Source of the DNA: Wuchereria bancrofti
Lineage: Eukaryota > Nematoda > Chromadorea > Rhabditida > Onchocercidae
Assembly (NCBI GenBank): GCA_005281725.1
Contig: SSBO01000003.1
Coordinates: forward strand, 3,968,495-4,032,494
Length of the DNA stretch: 64,000 bases
Direction of reading: 5' to 3'
The position numbers were made by a program, and so were the translations under genes. Each line of letters opens with the position of its first letter. Positions within the stretch are counted from its first letter, which is position 1. This document shows positions 28,210-43,200 of this stretch, in pieces. The notes under the pieces are model-generated. The model had not been told where the DNA came from. It ran no database searches and worked only from the letters and a program-made list of their open reading frames with translations.

Positions 28210-31200
28210 GTATGGAAAATTTTTTTCTTTTTCGCCCTTCTCTCTCCCTCTCTTTCTCTCTGCCTCTTTTTAATTTCATTTTTTATTTGCATTTAAAATT
28301 TGAAGAAGTAAAAAAGAAATATTGCATAATTGGTTTAATTTACTATTATAATATAAAAATGTCATACAAAAATATCGTAGTAAATTTTTTCCCTTACATG
28401 TTAAATTTTAAATTTTATTATTTATTATTGAAAATTTCTTTATTTATTTACATTTTTATACCAAGTTATAGCAAGAAAAAAATTTTTACTTTTCATCTTT
28501 TTATTTCTAGTTCACCTATTAAATTTAAATGACCGATTTGCTGTTTCTGTTGTTGTTATTGTCATTGGCGGTGTTTGATGGCGGTGCTGTAGCAAAATGT
28601 TAGATACTTTTATATAAATTGAGGAAATGCATTGTCATTGAATGTTTTTTTTTCTTTGCATACATTCTCCTTTTTAAATGTCATCCATTGTAGGATGAGA
28701 AAAAAAAAATAAAAGAAACGAAAAAGAGTTAACCTAAAATATTTATTATAGTTGTCAAAAATTGATTCTAATTATTAAAGAGTTTTTCATTGTTGACCAA
28801 AAGAAAAAAGAATTTTAAAGATTTATTTTTAAAAAAGATTTGAAAATTTTAATCCAAATTTTTTTTTTCTTTCCTTTTTTGATTTGTATAAGATTAAAAT
28901 TTATTCTTCGTTTAATAGTTTTGTATAAATTTACAAATCATTCAATGCCATTAAAAATTTAGGCCATTTTGTAGACATTTTTTTTTTTGCCTATGATTTG
29001 TAAACACCAAATAATAGATTTACAATACATAGTGAAGAGTTTTTTTTTAATTGGAAAATTTTTAAATATTTTCAGTACTTTAAAAAGCTTATAATTATGT
29101 AAAGGATTATTTTTTTAAAGAAAAAAAGGAAAAAATGTTGCTTTTTCTTTTTCTATTTAAAACTTCTTTTTTTTTAAAAATATTTATTTTTGAAAAAATA
29201 ATTTTTTCGAAAATCTAATTCTAAAAATATATGAAGTTAAAAAAGTATTAAGTAAAAAAAAGTAATTTAATTAATTACCATATAAAACTATCTCAATTTG
29301 CATATGAATAAAATAGCTAATAAAAATTTTATGTATGTGTGTGTGTGTATGTGTGTGTATGTGTGTGTGTATGTGTGCGTTTATATTTTTGTTTTTGGCT
29401 ACAAAATAAATATCATTAAAAATTTTTGACACTCATACGAACAGAGAGGCAGGCTTACACACATGGCACAGGTATGTATGTCACCTGTAATAATTGATTG
29501 TGTAAAAATGAAATATTTCCAAAGGTAAGACTTGATGAGGAAAATGTTCTGTTCTAATTATGATTGATTGATAGATAGATTGTGTGATAAGCAATGATAA
29601 GATCTAATTTTTTTCCCAAAAAAAAAAAATGATTTTGAATAAATGAATCTATGAGAAATAATTACGATTAACGGTAAATTTTTTTAATTGTCCATGCAAT
29701 CTTATCATAATATCACTAGAAAAGAAGAGTGGGATAAAAAATCTATGTGTGTATGTCTGATATGCTCTTATCAAATTTATCAGATGTACTTCAATTTATG
29801 CTCAGATTAAAAGTTGGCATTATTAATTTTATTCAAAAATATTAATTTTATATTTAATTCAAATATTTTACGCAAACATCAAATTATAGCACGAAAAGAA
29901 GGATAAGACAGAAAGTGATAAATTTTAAACTTAAATAATTAATTTTAACTTATAATAGGAATCAAAAAGAATGATTACATATAAAATATATGTGTTGATT
30001 AATTGGGAAACGTTCGATAAAGTGTTTTAAATGATTTTCAAAGTTGCAGCCTTTTTTAAGTTTGATCACATGATAAAAGTATTGATATGATATTTGGCCA
30101 TTTTTTAATCATATGCTTGGCTCTTTTAGCTTATACGCTTGGCCATTTCTTGTCATATGCCTCTCTTTTTGCTCACATGGCTTTTTTTCAGTGCTATGTA
30201 GAAGACAGGAAAGTTTAATTCTTTACAACTTTTGGTTAATTGTTTTATTTCAAAGTGAAAAAAATTTTTTTGTTTTTTTTTTGTTTTTTGTTTGCTTTTT
30301 TTGGAATAAATGTAGAAAATTTATGAGTGGGAAAAGTGGAAATTGAGGAAAAGAGTGATGGGAAAGAATGGATAAAAAGTTTAAAAAAAGAAAAGAATGA
30401 AAATCACATTAAAATGTACTGAATGATATTTCACTTAAAAAAGGAAAAAAAATTCTTTAAAAAATCTAAAAGATAACAAAACAAGCAAAAACATATTTTA
30501 GAGAATTTTAAAATTAAAATTTCTATTTTTTCCTTTCTTTTATATTACAGTTGTTAAATAGGTTAAATTAATTATTTTTTATCATGTAGGTACAACATTA
30601 ACAAAATTTAAGATTTAAAAAAAGAAGAAAATTGATTGGTTGTTTAATAGTTTTAAAATTTAACTAATTAAATTGTGCTAACTAATAATGCTTTCATGAT
30701 GAATTTTCTTTTTTTTATTTTTTAATTTATGGAATAGTAATGAAATTTTTGCTGTTGTCATCTAAAAAATAAAAGATAGAAAATGAAACAATGAATAGTA
30801 ATAAATATGAAACAATAAATATGATTAAATCTTTTTTTATCTATTATTATTTACCAATATGATAAATAGTAATTCATTACAATTTTTTTTTTCACAAATT
30901 TCCAATTGATTAATTAAGACGAAAAATTTGGACAATGTAAATTTATATCAGATTGATTCTATTTATTGAAAAAGATTTTTTTATATTTCGCAACAATCAC
31001 AAATAATAATGATAATAGTAATAATAATAATAAAAGTTTGAAGAATTTCAAAATTAAAACTTTTTTTCTTTCTGTACTATAGTTGTTAAATGGATTAAAT
31101 TAATTGTTCATTATCATATAGGGAAAAAAATTAACCAAATTTACAATTGAGATAAATAATAATGGTAATAATTGTGTCATTTCCAATTGATCATTTTGAA

Positions 31201-34200
31201 AGGTTAAAGGTTAAAGAAAAGATAGTTAAGAAAATCAAATATTTAGAATAAACATTATGCATATGCTTCACTCTTCTTCCTGTTACCATATCTAGTAAAT
31301 AATTTGCATTGATAATGATAAGAATTGTATTTCAAATAAATATAAAAGATGTATGAGCATAGGAAGAAGATATGATAATATTAAAGGAATGATAAGAATA
31401 CTACTATGAATGCTTTTAAAAGTTTGCAAAAATGATACTATAAATGTTAATAATGAAAACATTTAAGTCGTATCATAAATGATAATGTTAGCAGTGATAG
31501 TATTGATAACAAATTATTGAATTGAAACAAGAGATAATTATATAATTTATATGTTTGATAGAGAAGATAATAATTATCTTCACTATCATTCCTTTCACTA
31601 CAATCGTAATAATTCATTGGTATGATTGTTCTTATCAGTAAATAGTTCATAAAGAATGTTTATCATATCATGATCGGCTTTCTTTTCACTTCTCTGTGTA
31701 ACAGTCATTCATTTATCATTCATTTACCGAAAAGGATTGTCAGTTTAATGATAAATTGCTTAACTGAATAGCAATAGTTGAACAAATGTAGGAAATAATA
31801 GTAAAATTTTCGGTGCAAATTAATATTTATCCATTTTAGAATTAATTTTATATTTTGAAAATTAAATCAAACATTGCTACTATTTTTTCAAAATTTTTTT
31901 ATTAATAATTTTAATATTAATATAACACGTTTTAATATTAATGTATGTATATATTATTAGTTTTAATATTAATATTTTATTAATAGTTTCGATGTGTAAT
32001 CTTTAGGACTGTAACTTTTTTAATTTACTATTTAATTAATTGATATGTATAGCAATTCTTCATCGTCGTATTCATTATCATCTTACAATGAAACTTAAAT
32101 ATCATCCTAAAATTCAATTATAATTTGGCACACTTTAATTAAAAAAAAAGAGAAGAAAGAAGAATTTATATGTGCATTATTGATAATTGGAGCAATATCG
32201 GAAATAATGAAATATTTTTAAAAAAAATTTTTATTTTGTCTTTTAATTACAACTGTTATCTGTTTTGTCCCCAATGATAAATTGCAATTCTTAGTCTCAA
32301 ATTTTTATGTTTATTTTCTTATTAATTTTTTTCTCTCTTTCTCTTTTTTTTATCAAATTTGTTTCATTAAATTTCTGACTTTTTTTAAATCAATTTTTAA
32401 AGTTCCAAAACAGAAAAACAAAAGTAAAACTGTCTATATATAGTTTATGATAATATTTTTAATTCTCACTTTTTTTTCTTTTGTTTTCTTTTTCATCAAT
32501 AAACAGTAGCAGTAGCAGTAGCAGTAGAAGTAGTAGAAATAGTAATAGTAAGTAAGTAACTAATATAAGTAATATATCATCAATTAGTAATATTCGTAGT
32601 CTGAGATTACAATGAATAATTAATTTTTGGCTCTTTTTTTTTCCAATTCGATTTGATTATTCATATTAGTTGTATGACAAATGGATGCAGATGTTTTAAT
32701 ATTTTAAATTAATTACTATATTAGAAATGAAAATGATAAGCATTGGATTTTTATCATTTGCTTCTTATTCTACCTTTTTTCTTTCCATTCCTTCCTCTCT
32801 CTCCCTCTCCGTGTTTCTCTTTGTTTGATTATTATCAAAATTTAGCTCAATTCAGTCATTCATTCATTCATCTCTAAAGTAAATAATAACTCTTCGAAAA
32901 TTTTAATATAAAAAGGACTTAGAAATGATGAAATATTCATTATTTTCCTTTCATTATCTCATAATTAAATATTTGTCATAACAATAAGAGAATATTTCAG
33001 TGAAAAATATTTTTTGTTATATTATTTTAGACAATTTTTAAACGATTTCGAAGCAGTTTAATATTGCCGAAATTTCAAACATTTTTAAGCTTTAAAATAC
33101 ATTTATATTAATTTTTAGTTGATTACTTTAATATTCAATTTTATAATTTATTATTTCACATAAAATTTAATAAAATTAAATATTTGTCATAACAATGAGA
33201 AAATATTTTGGCAAAAGAAGAAAGCAAACCAAATGTATTTTAATGTGAAAAAAGACAAAAAAGCTTATTTTTAACTTTTCTATAACTTTTTTTCCTCATC
33301 GTTATCTCCTTTCCTTTTTTTTTTTTTGTTGCATTATTCATTAAATTAAATTGAAGAGGAAAATTCTTAATTTACTCAATGCTTTATCGATTATACTTAT
33401 TGAATTTTTCTTTTAAAAAAAGGAAATTTCCATTTCAAAATGTTTAACTTTAATGATGGCACTTATGGAGTAAATAAAGATAAAACATTTATAATTATAA
33501 TAATAATAGTAATAAAAAAAACGAAACAAAATACTGAAAATGTTTTAAAAGAAATAAAAAGTAAAATTGCAAATTTCAATGGAAAAGAAAAGTTTTCGCT
33601 ACTTTTCCTTCTTTTTTTTTTCATTTTTTCATAAAAAAAGATGAAAACTTTTTTTATGCTTTTTATTTGAAATAAAACATTTTCATATCTATCAGTGGCA
33701 GTTTTTATGTGTTTGTCCTAAATTTTTTCCGCACATTATTTTTTTGGCTTTTTTTTGCTGTAACGATTAGAAAAGTATTGCTAAAAGAAATTTTGAGAGA
33801 AAAAAAACGAAGATTGAAAAATAATTAATAGTTTTAAATGTCATTTTGATATGTTTTTTTTTTTCAAGTTATACTTCGGAATTTTCCTTATTTCTTTCCC
33901 TTTTTTCAGAAAAAATTTTAAAAAATTTTTATTGTTTTCTTTCTTGTTTTTTTACTTTAAAATTTTCTTAATGCCTTCAGTTTCTAACATTTTTCTTTTC
34001 TTTTTTTCTTATCTGTTTATTGAGTGAAATGAAAAGAAAACGGCAGAAAAAGAAAAATGAATTAAAATTTTAATAAAAATAATTTTAAAAAAGAAATTAT
34101 AGGATAGAATTTTAAAAAGTTTTTTAATTTAAATAATCAATTGATAAAAATTTTGCTAAAAGAATAATAGCTATAAACTTCGAAATAATGATTTATTAAA

Positions 34201-37200
34201 ATAATTTTCATTATATTTGCAAAAATGAAGAAAAATTAGTAATGGAAATTGATAGGCATAACGTAATATGCTGTGGAAATTAATTTCTAATTTAAATAGA
34301 ATCAATGATTATTGTTGGATAATTTAGCATGAATTGGTGACATTTCAACAAGTCTGAACGATCCACTTATCTCATTTGCCGAAGTGCTTCTATTGTTTAA
34401 TGGTTAAGAAATTCTCACATTTTAATCAAATATGGTTATTGGAAAATAATTATTATCAAATATTGAATACTGAAATATAAAATTTCATACAAAGGGATTT
34501 TCCATTTTTATTTTTCTTTTCAAAAAATTTTTCGACATTTTTTGTTATTCTTTGAAGGAATGAAGAAGAAAGAACAAAAAAAAAAAAAAAATGAAATGTG
34601 AAAAAAAATGAGATGTTAATGAAGTATTAATTATTGTGTAATTAATTGTTATTTTAATTAATATTAAAATTTACAATTATTTGCATCATTCGTATTGTTT
34701 GATAACACATTTTTAATTGAATTTATATTTCGGAAAATTTTTCATAATTGTAATTTATTGAGAAAAAACATCAATTTTGTCATTTTATTACTTTTTTTTT
34801 GATTCTTCTGTCTTTTAAACCATGAATTTTCAACTACGAAATTTATTCAAATTCTTTATTAGTTAAAAAAGGAAAATAAATTGGTGAAAATATAGAATTT
34901 ATTTATTTCCTTTCGATGCTAATATTTCGTTCGTTTAATTAGTAATTATTTTCGAAATTCATGTTTCCTTAATATATAATAATAGTAATAATAATGATGA
35001 CATTATTAGTTAGTAATAATGAAATAATGCTATTGTTATCACTATTGCTGCTAATAATAATTATTATAGTAATAATAATAATTACACCATTAATTAGTAA
35101 TAATAATCTATCTCTAATCTTATAATTTTGATATTTTTCTGCTAGTTTCAACATTGTAAAGATTTTTTATTTTTATGTTAATTATTATTAATATTGAAGT
35201 TTTTTTTTAAAATGATAACAAAATTACGTGTTATTCTGCAAATTTAATTTAATGGGAAGAATTTATTTTTTTTTTCTTGTTTCTATTTATTTTTATTCCA
35301 TTTTATTTTTCCTATCTTTTTCTATTTTTTTAAAATTTAATTTGTTTGTTTTTAGTTATTCTACTCGATACATCAAATTCAACCACTGAATTACGCTGGC
35401 AAACGCATTCAAATATGGACGATGATGAAATTGGAGTAAGTTACATTCAAAAATTATTTATTCATTCAAATATTTGTAAATAAATTTTATTAAGTTATTT
35501 TATTTTACTATAAAAAAAAGAATTATATGTGAAAAAAAAAGGAAATATATGATCATTTTATTTTATAAAAGAGGAAATCTATATATTTTGCTTGGAAGTA
35601 TTTAAATTTTAATAATTTATGCAAAAAAAAATCTTCTTATTTATGAATTTACTCTATTCCATTTCATTTTAAAAAAAAATTATTTTATAATGAAATTAAA
35701 TTTAAGAAATAAATTTGATTTCTATAATTTATATGGTTTTTCTTTTTTTTCTTTTTTGAATTTTGTTATTTTACAATTTTTTAATGTTAGAGAAGAATCC
35801 ATTAAATAAGTCAATTAACCTTGACGTTTATTAGAGTGTCATTATGAGATTTGTAAATAATAGTAATAGTAGTAGGGGCGGTAGTAGTTGGCGCTGTTTG
35901 TAATTTTCGATGCCATTATTCCAACAACATCACAATGTGACAGACAATAAACAAATAACACAGCGACAACAATGACAACAATTTTTATTTGAAAATGCTA
36001 AGATAGGTCAATTTAAATTTAGTGGAAGTAATTTTGTTTTATTTTTTAAAATTGGGAGGAATGGAATCTTTTTTTATTTTTATTCTTAAAGTTAGAAGAA
36101 TGGATGGTATGCAAAATGATGATAATAATTTGTAATTAAATGACAATTTTAAATTTTAACAAAATTTCGATCAGTAATTTGCTTCGAATTTAATTAATTC
36201 TATTTCGTAAAAATTTACATTGTAAAAATGAATTTTTTTGGGTGAAGAAATGAAATCATTTTAATTTTTTTTTGAAATGAAGAAAAGAAAACCAACGAGT
36301 CTGTCTTGTTTCTTTTTTCTCTTTTTTTGCTCCGACGGATTTTCAGTTTTTTTTAAATTTTTTTTCTTTTTTCTTTACAGGAAACAATAAAAAAACTTTT
36401 GTGAAGTAATGAATGAATAATACGAAGAAAAATGCATTCAAAAATTCCATAAATTTTTCCTTTTTTTTACCCGAAATTTTTATTATTTATTTATTTATTT
36501 GTTCATTCACTCATTTTTATTTTTACAATAGCAAATAAACATTTTAAAGAAGAAGAATTAATTCTTTTTTTAATTAATTCTTTCTTTTTTGTTAATTATT
36601 TTATTATTATTAAAATTGTATGCTTAATGAATGGACAAATAAATCCAATGTTATCATCAATGAACTATATTGGAAATTTGACTAATGAGGTCATTTATAG
36701 ATGATTGACCAGTAGTATACCCGAATGTATCTTTGTGTTCTGCAGTGACCATTGTCTTATGTGGTGGGTTGGGTCATCTATACATAAAATAGATTTGAAT
36801 GAGCAAAATTAACAAATCGATGCATGGAAGAATAATTTATAAATAATTAACTCAAAAATAATTCAAGAATGAAGAAGCTTTTTTTCTCTTCTTGTCCTTA
36901 AAAATTATTATGAAAAGTGGATAGATGTTAATTGCAATTAATTTATTTATTGTTTAAAAATTTTTTTTGAAAAAAAATAATTTAAATGTGCAAAAAAATG
37001 ATGTAGAAATATACAATTTAATATTTAATAAATTTCAATAAATATAAAACTATGAATGGTTGAGATAACATATAGAATGTTAAAAAATTTGAAAACACAT
37101 TTTTAAAAAAAGATTCTTTTCAGAAAAAAAAAAGTAATTTTTCACAAAATTAGTTTTTTCTTCCATTTTTTTTCTCTGTCTCTCTCTTTCTTCCTTTGTC

Positions 37201-40200
37201 TCCTTCGCTCTTTCCTGATTAAAATGAGTTTAGAATGGAATGTAATAAATAGTTTACGATGACGAGGGGAAATCTTTTTTTTTTTTGTTGTTTAAAAGTG
37301 CTTATTAGTGACCAATAGAATGTCCAAATGTCCAAATTTACTGTTATAATGGAAATGTGACAAAAAGGGAGCAAAAAAAAGAGAATGAATGAAAAACCCG
37401 TGCACACCTGTAGGATCAAAATTATTATTTTCCCTCTCTCTCCCTTTCTCTTTTTCTCTCTCCCTTTGTTATTACCTTTTGCATCTTTTAATATTTATAT
37501 GTAAAAAAGAAGGGATTAAAATGATAAATGAAAGTTATGATAAGAAAATGAATTTGTTAGTCATTATGAAATAATCATTTAAAATATCTCTTAAATTATA
37601 TTATATTAATTAAATCAAAAAAAAATTAACTTAAATTATTATATGACAAAAAATTTCTAATTGTAATATATTTTTTAATTAGCTCGTTTTTTACTTAATT
37701 CCAATTTTTTTCTTTTTTTTTGATAAATTTATTAAATGAGAATTTTTTTTTTTGTCATCGTATATTATTTTAAATGTCCGAAATTATAATTTTAATTTTT
37801 GAAAATTTATTTTAATTCATTTCACTTTTTTTCTTTCTTTATTTTCAAGTGGCTTGAAGAAACGTATCGCGGACCAGAAGGTATTGATAATCGTCGTGCG
37901 TACGTTGTTTGTAACGTTGATCAGCAAAATGTTGACAATTGGTTACGAACACCAATAATTAATGTTAATGGAGCAAATCGATTGCATGTCGAAGTTAGTT
38001 AATTAATTATTTAATTAATTAATTAATTATTAAATTGACTTTTCAGTTTTTTTTCTGAAAAAAAAAACATATTTGTTGATATAATTTGAGGAACAAAGGA
38101 AAAAAATTCCGAATGTTTTTCTCCTTCATTATTATTTTAATGATATTTGTTTTTTTTCTTTAATTTTTATTAGAAATTTTTACTTTTTTAAAAATATTTA
38201 GCTAATTTTAATCATTAATTTTAATTCAAAATTTCAAAATTATTTTTTGCTATAATCAACAGCATAATATAAATGAAACTTTTTTCACTTTAATCAAAAT
38301 TTTATTTTCATTACAAAATTGAAAAAAAGGCAAAGTTATTTTTCGAATTTTAATCTTTATGAAATATCTTCTTTTATAATATTTTCTATACAGTGAATTA
38401 TTTATTGTTTTGTTTGAATTTTTTTCTTTTGAAAAAAAATTTGAAATGGATGAATTCATTTCTAAAAAAGACTAAAAAAAACGTATTTTTTCGTTTTTTT
38501 TTCTTTTTTTTGAGACAGAGAGATGAAAAAATATTATTTGGAATATTAATAGTTTTCTATTTAAATTGAAATAAAATCATCTATGATAAATTGATCAAAA
38601 TTTAATTATATTTAATAAAAAAAAAGTTTAAAAGTAATGTGTTTTCCTTTTTTTTATATTGAATAGAAATTATTTTGAAATAATTTCTTAATTTGAAAAA
38701 GAAATTTTTTTCAAATTTTTTTTTTTTGAATTTGCTAGTAATTTTTTGAAATTATTTTATTGAATTTATCATTTAATGGAAATTGTTTTTATTTCAGGTA
38801 ACATTTACAATGCGCGATTGTAGTGAATTCCCAGGTAATGCTCGTTCATGCAAGGAAACATTCCGTTTATATGGTGTTCAAGTAATGAATAACGAAAAAT
38901 ATCAAAACGTTTGGAATTCTGATTATTGGTAAGTAAATATCAATTTTTTGATTAACTTTTTTTTAGTAATTAATTTTAGCAAATTAATTTAATTTTTTAG
39001 CGAATTAATTAGCAAATTATTTTTTTTAAAAAAATAAAGTTAAAATATTCCTTGAATAAATTTAATCCTCTAAAAAAATAAATTTAATCCTTTACAGAAA
39101 AAGGAAGAAAGTTTGCATTAAAATAACTTAAAATATTCAAAATTCTGGAATTGATTTGAATTTTCATTCGACAATATGTTTTTTAGACATAATCTTTTAA
39201 CAATAGTATTTATTTACTTTTTAGATATGCATAAAATTGTTGCATTAATATTTTACTTACTTAGTTTTTAGACATTATTAAGTAATGATAGTGCAATAAT
39301 AGCAACAATAATAATTATTACTATAAATAAATAAGTAGCAAGTAAACAAACAAGTTAATTGATAAGTAAATAAATAAAGGTGTGAAAAAGTGTATGGATG
39401 AATGAATGAATAAAATAAATAAATAATAGTAATATACAAATTTTTAATTTAAAATTTAAACAGAATTAGAAAGAATTATTTTAATCTTTTGTTTTTTAGG
39501 GATTTAATAGATCGAATAACGGCTGATACAGGACGACATTCGAAATCTGATCCAACAACTGCTGCTGTAAATCAAGAAGTTCGCAGCTACACGGTTACTA
39601 AGGATGCTGCATATTTCGCTTTTCGTGATTCCGGTGCTTGTATATCAATACTTAATGTTAAGGTTTGTATTATTTTATTATGTTTATTAAAAAAAAATAA
39701 ACAAATAAATAAATATGAAATAAAATTTGATGGAGATTTTTTGGTTGAATTTTAAAATAAATCAAAAAATTAAGCTAAATTTTATGCGTACTTATTTTTC
39801 ATACAAAAATGACAATAATTTTCATTCACATTAAAATTAGTTTTTTTTTTTTCTTTGGAAATTGTACAATTAGTTTTTTTATTCAATTTATTTAATGATC
39901 ATTTTTATGTTTGATCATATAAAATTTGATAAAATTAAATTAAGTTAAAAACGATGAAAATGGAAACACGAAATAAACGATCACACTGATTTTTTTTTAT
40001 TAAAATTTTGTTATTTATTTAATGAATTTGAAATAAATCAGCTAAAAATTTGAAATAAATGATTTAAAAAATACATTAAAAATTATCATTATTTTCTTAT
40101 TTCAAAAAGAAAAATCACATATTTTTAAAAGAAAAACGAATTCAAATGTTGAAAATAATAAGGAAAAAGTAATTAAAAGGAAAGTAAAATTAGTTTCAAG

Positions 40201-43200
40201 AAATTAAAAAATTTTAAAATTACATTGTTGTTTTTGAAATATTTAACTATAAAAATCCTCAATAGTAAATGATATCGTAACATATATATAAAAAAGTCTT
40301 TCACAGTGTATCATCTTGTGACCATATGCCTAACCTTTAACCTTTTATAGCATCTACTATATATGACCTTATGTGCTTTATTTGTGTATATTTCTTTGAC
40401 GAAATATATGAATAAACAAAAAAAAAAAAACCTTAAAAAAGATCACAAATTTTATTATCGTTTTTATATAAAAAAGTTTTCAAAAAAATGAATTTAAGTA
40501 TAAAAAAGGTTAAAATGTTGAGAGAAATGATAGAATAACAATTACGAGAAAGTGAACAAATAATTAAAATTTTCTTTTTGAAAGTGTAATTTTAGAGTTT
40601 AATGACCCTCATTCACAAATCAATGGAAACAACCAATTTTATGGGTAATTAAGATAGTTTTATGATGATCGTTTCAGTTCTATTGACCTATCTATCTATC
40701 CATCTAAAGGTCAACAGTAATGAATTAGAGTAGTGCTAAACAGGATCATAAAAATCATCATTTATTGGAGCCTTGTCATTCTTGTCAAAATGATTGTCCC
40801 TTTTTATTAATTTTGTCAATTCATTCATATATTAAGTACATTTTTGTTATGCTCTTTTAATAATTTCAAGAAATTTTAATGAGACAAAAAAAGTTCAAAT
40901 TTTTAATGAGACAATAATTTTATAGAGATGAAAGTTATGAAAGAAAAAAAGCGAAAAAGCGCAATGATAATTTCTAACAATCTAAATTAATGGCTTTTTT
41001 TGTAAAAAAAGGTTCAAAAAAAAATTGATTTAATTAAAAAATAAAATATTCTAAATGTTATGAGAAAAAATTTTAACTGCATTTATTTGTTAATTTTTTC
41101 TTATTGTTTTTTTTTCTTTTTTTAATTTGTTTGAGTTTGAATTTTTGTTTAAAATATTCATGAAAACGAAAAAATATTTTCTAAAAAATTAAAGTTATAA
41201 TGAAAATGTAAAATGGGCAATGATTAGTTATCAAATAAGTTATGTTTATACGAATTCATTAATTAATTTTAGCATAATGAAAATTTTAAATATATGATTG
41301 CAATTTTGCACGAATTTAAATCAACAAATTTTATTAATTGATGCAGTTTATTCATTTTTAAATTAATAATAACAATATGAAAGTTTAATTTTGGTTATTG
41401 TATCATTGAAATTGAATGGAAATGAAATTGAAGAGATGATGAATTATTAAATGGTGAAAGTTTAGGAATTTTATTGATGAAATAAAATTTAATAAAATGA
41501 GACTAAGGAAAGGACAATGAAGAAGATGATGATTACAACACGCAATTTCATCGATATTTTCATTTCATTTCTCCTTCCCTCTAGCATTATTCCAGTCATT
41601 TAGGGTTTGTATCAAGCATTGGGAAATGAAATTTAAATTTAATTTCATTAACATTATAAAGATGGAAAAACTAGAGAAAACTTAATACTAGTGATAATTA
41701 AATGAATTAAATTTGAATGTATGAATAGTTAAATGATTTAAATTCGAATGCAAATTTCTTTTTTTTTAAACATATGTTGATTCATTTCATTATTTTTAAT
41801 CTCGAGTTGTGTTTGGGATTAAAGCTGAAGTAATGAAAAAAAACTTTTTAGAAAAAAAGTAATAATAATTTGATAAATTATTAAGTAATAACAAATTATG
41901 TATTTTTCATTTTTTGCCACCCATATTTTCTTAATTTAAAACAAGTAATCAAGTACTACTGATATTCAAGGTTTAATTTGTACGCAATTTTATGTAAATC
42001 AGATGAGATAAATTTTAAATTATTTTTGATGCATGCTCTTTAAGTTATGAAATAAATGAAAAAATAATCAGATAATGTTTGCTTGATAAGGTTAAATAAT
42101 TGCTTTAAAATACAAAACAACAACTTAGTATTTTACCAAATAAAAATTAATTCGAAAGATTTGAAAGAAAAAAAAATTTACTTTATATATTTTGAAAATT
42201 TGAAATGAAATGCAGCAACAGATCCTTTTTTTTTTCAATTTTCTTTTTATAGTTTAAAATTTACTAATAATTTATAATTTTACAATTTAGTGAATACTTT
42301 TTTTTAGTATGAACCAAAAAAAATTCTGCCCCAATTGTTTTTTTCATTTGAAATATTCGAAAATTTTTCAACAAAATTTAATTTTTTTAACATAATAATA
42401 TAAAAGCAAAAAAGGGAGAAATAAACAGAAAAAGAAGGAATTTTTATAATTTATTTAATTTGGTTTAGATTAAAAAAATAAACAGAAAAGGAAGAAATTT
42501 TTATAATTTAATTTAATTTTAGATTTTTTATGAAGTCTGTCCAGAAATAACTCGCGCATTTGTACATTATCCACAGACAGTAACTGGTGCAGAAGCGCAT
42601 TCAATTATTGCTGTAAATGGTAAATGTGTTCCAAATTCTTCACCGATTGGTATGGTTTTCTTTTTTTTGAATTAAAAAATTTTTTTTGATTTTTCTTTTT
42701 TTAACACTTTGCATTTATATTTTGTGTAATATTTAATATTATTACTAGTTTATTACTATATTATATATATTTTTTTGTTTTGCATTATCTTTTCCTGACT
42801 TTTTCACAGTATTCTTTCAATACATTTTTTATTATGTTAATTTTTTTTATTTTTTTACAAATTTTTACATTATATTGGTTTTTTAATACTTCTATTTTTG
42901 CAATATATATTAATTAGTTTAATTTAGATTAAAAAAAGAAAAATAGGTGGAAAAGGAAGAATTTTTTATATTTAGATTATATATGTGTACATAGATCCTT
43001 TTTTTTTGAACATATTTTTTATAAAATGTTAATTTTCTTTAATAAGTTTTTATATTACATTGTTTTTTTTTTCTTTAAATATGCTTTCACGTTATATTAT
43101 TAAATATTATTTAATATAAGATTTTTAGATATTACTTTAAATTTCAGATAGTATCAAACAGCCAACATATGTTTGTAAAGCAACGGGATCGTGGGATATG

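Larger units (their letters stand above)
28210..35355 (+). other. Eph receptor intron 1 (7.1 kb)
   Basis: Starts GTATGG and ends TTTTTAG. AT-rich; holds a (GT)n tract near 29.33 kb, imperfect TTGGCC/CATATGC repeats near 30.1 kb, an AGGTTAAAGGTTA element and CAG-like triplets near 32.5 kb. No other exon recognised. Confidence 0.85.
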
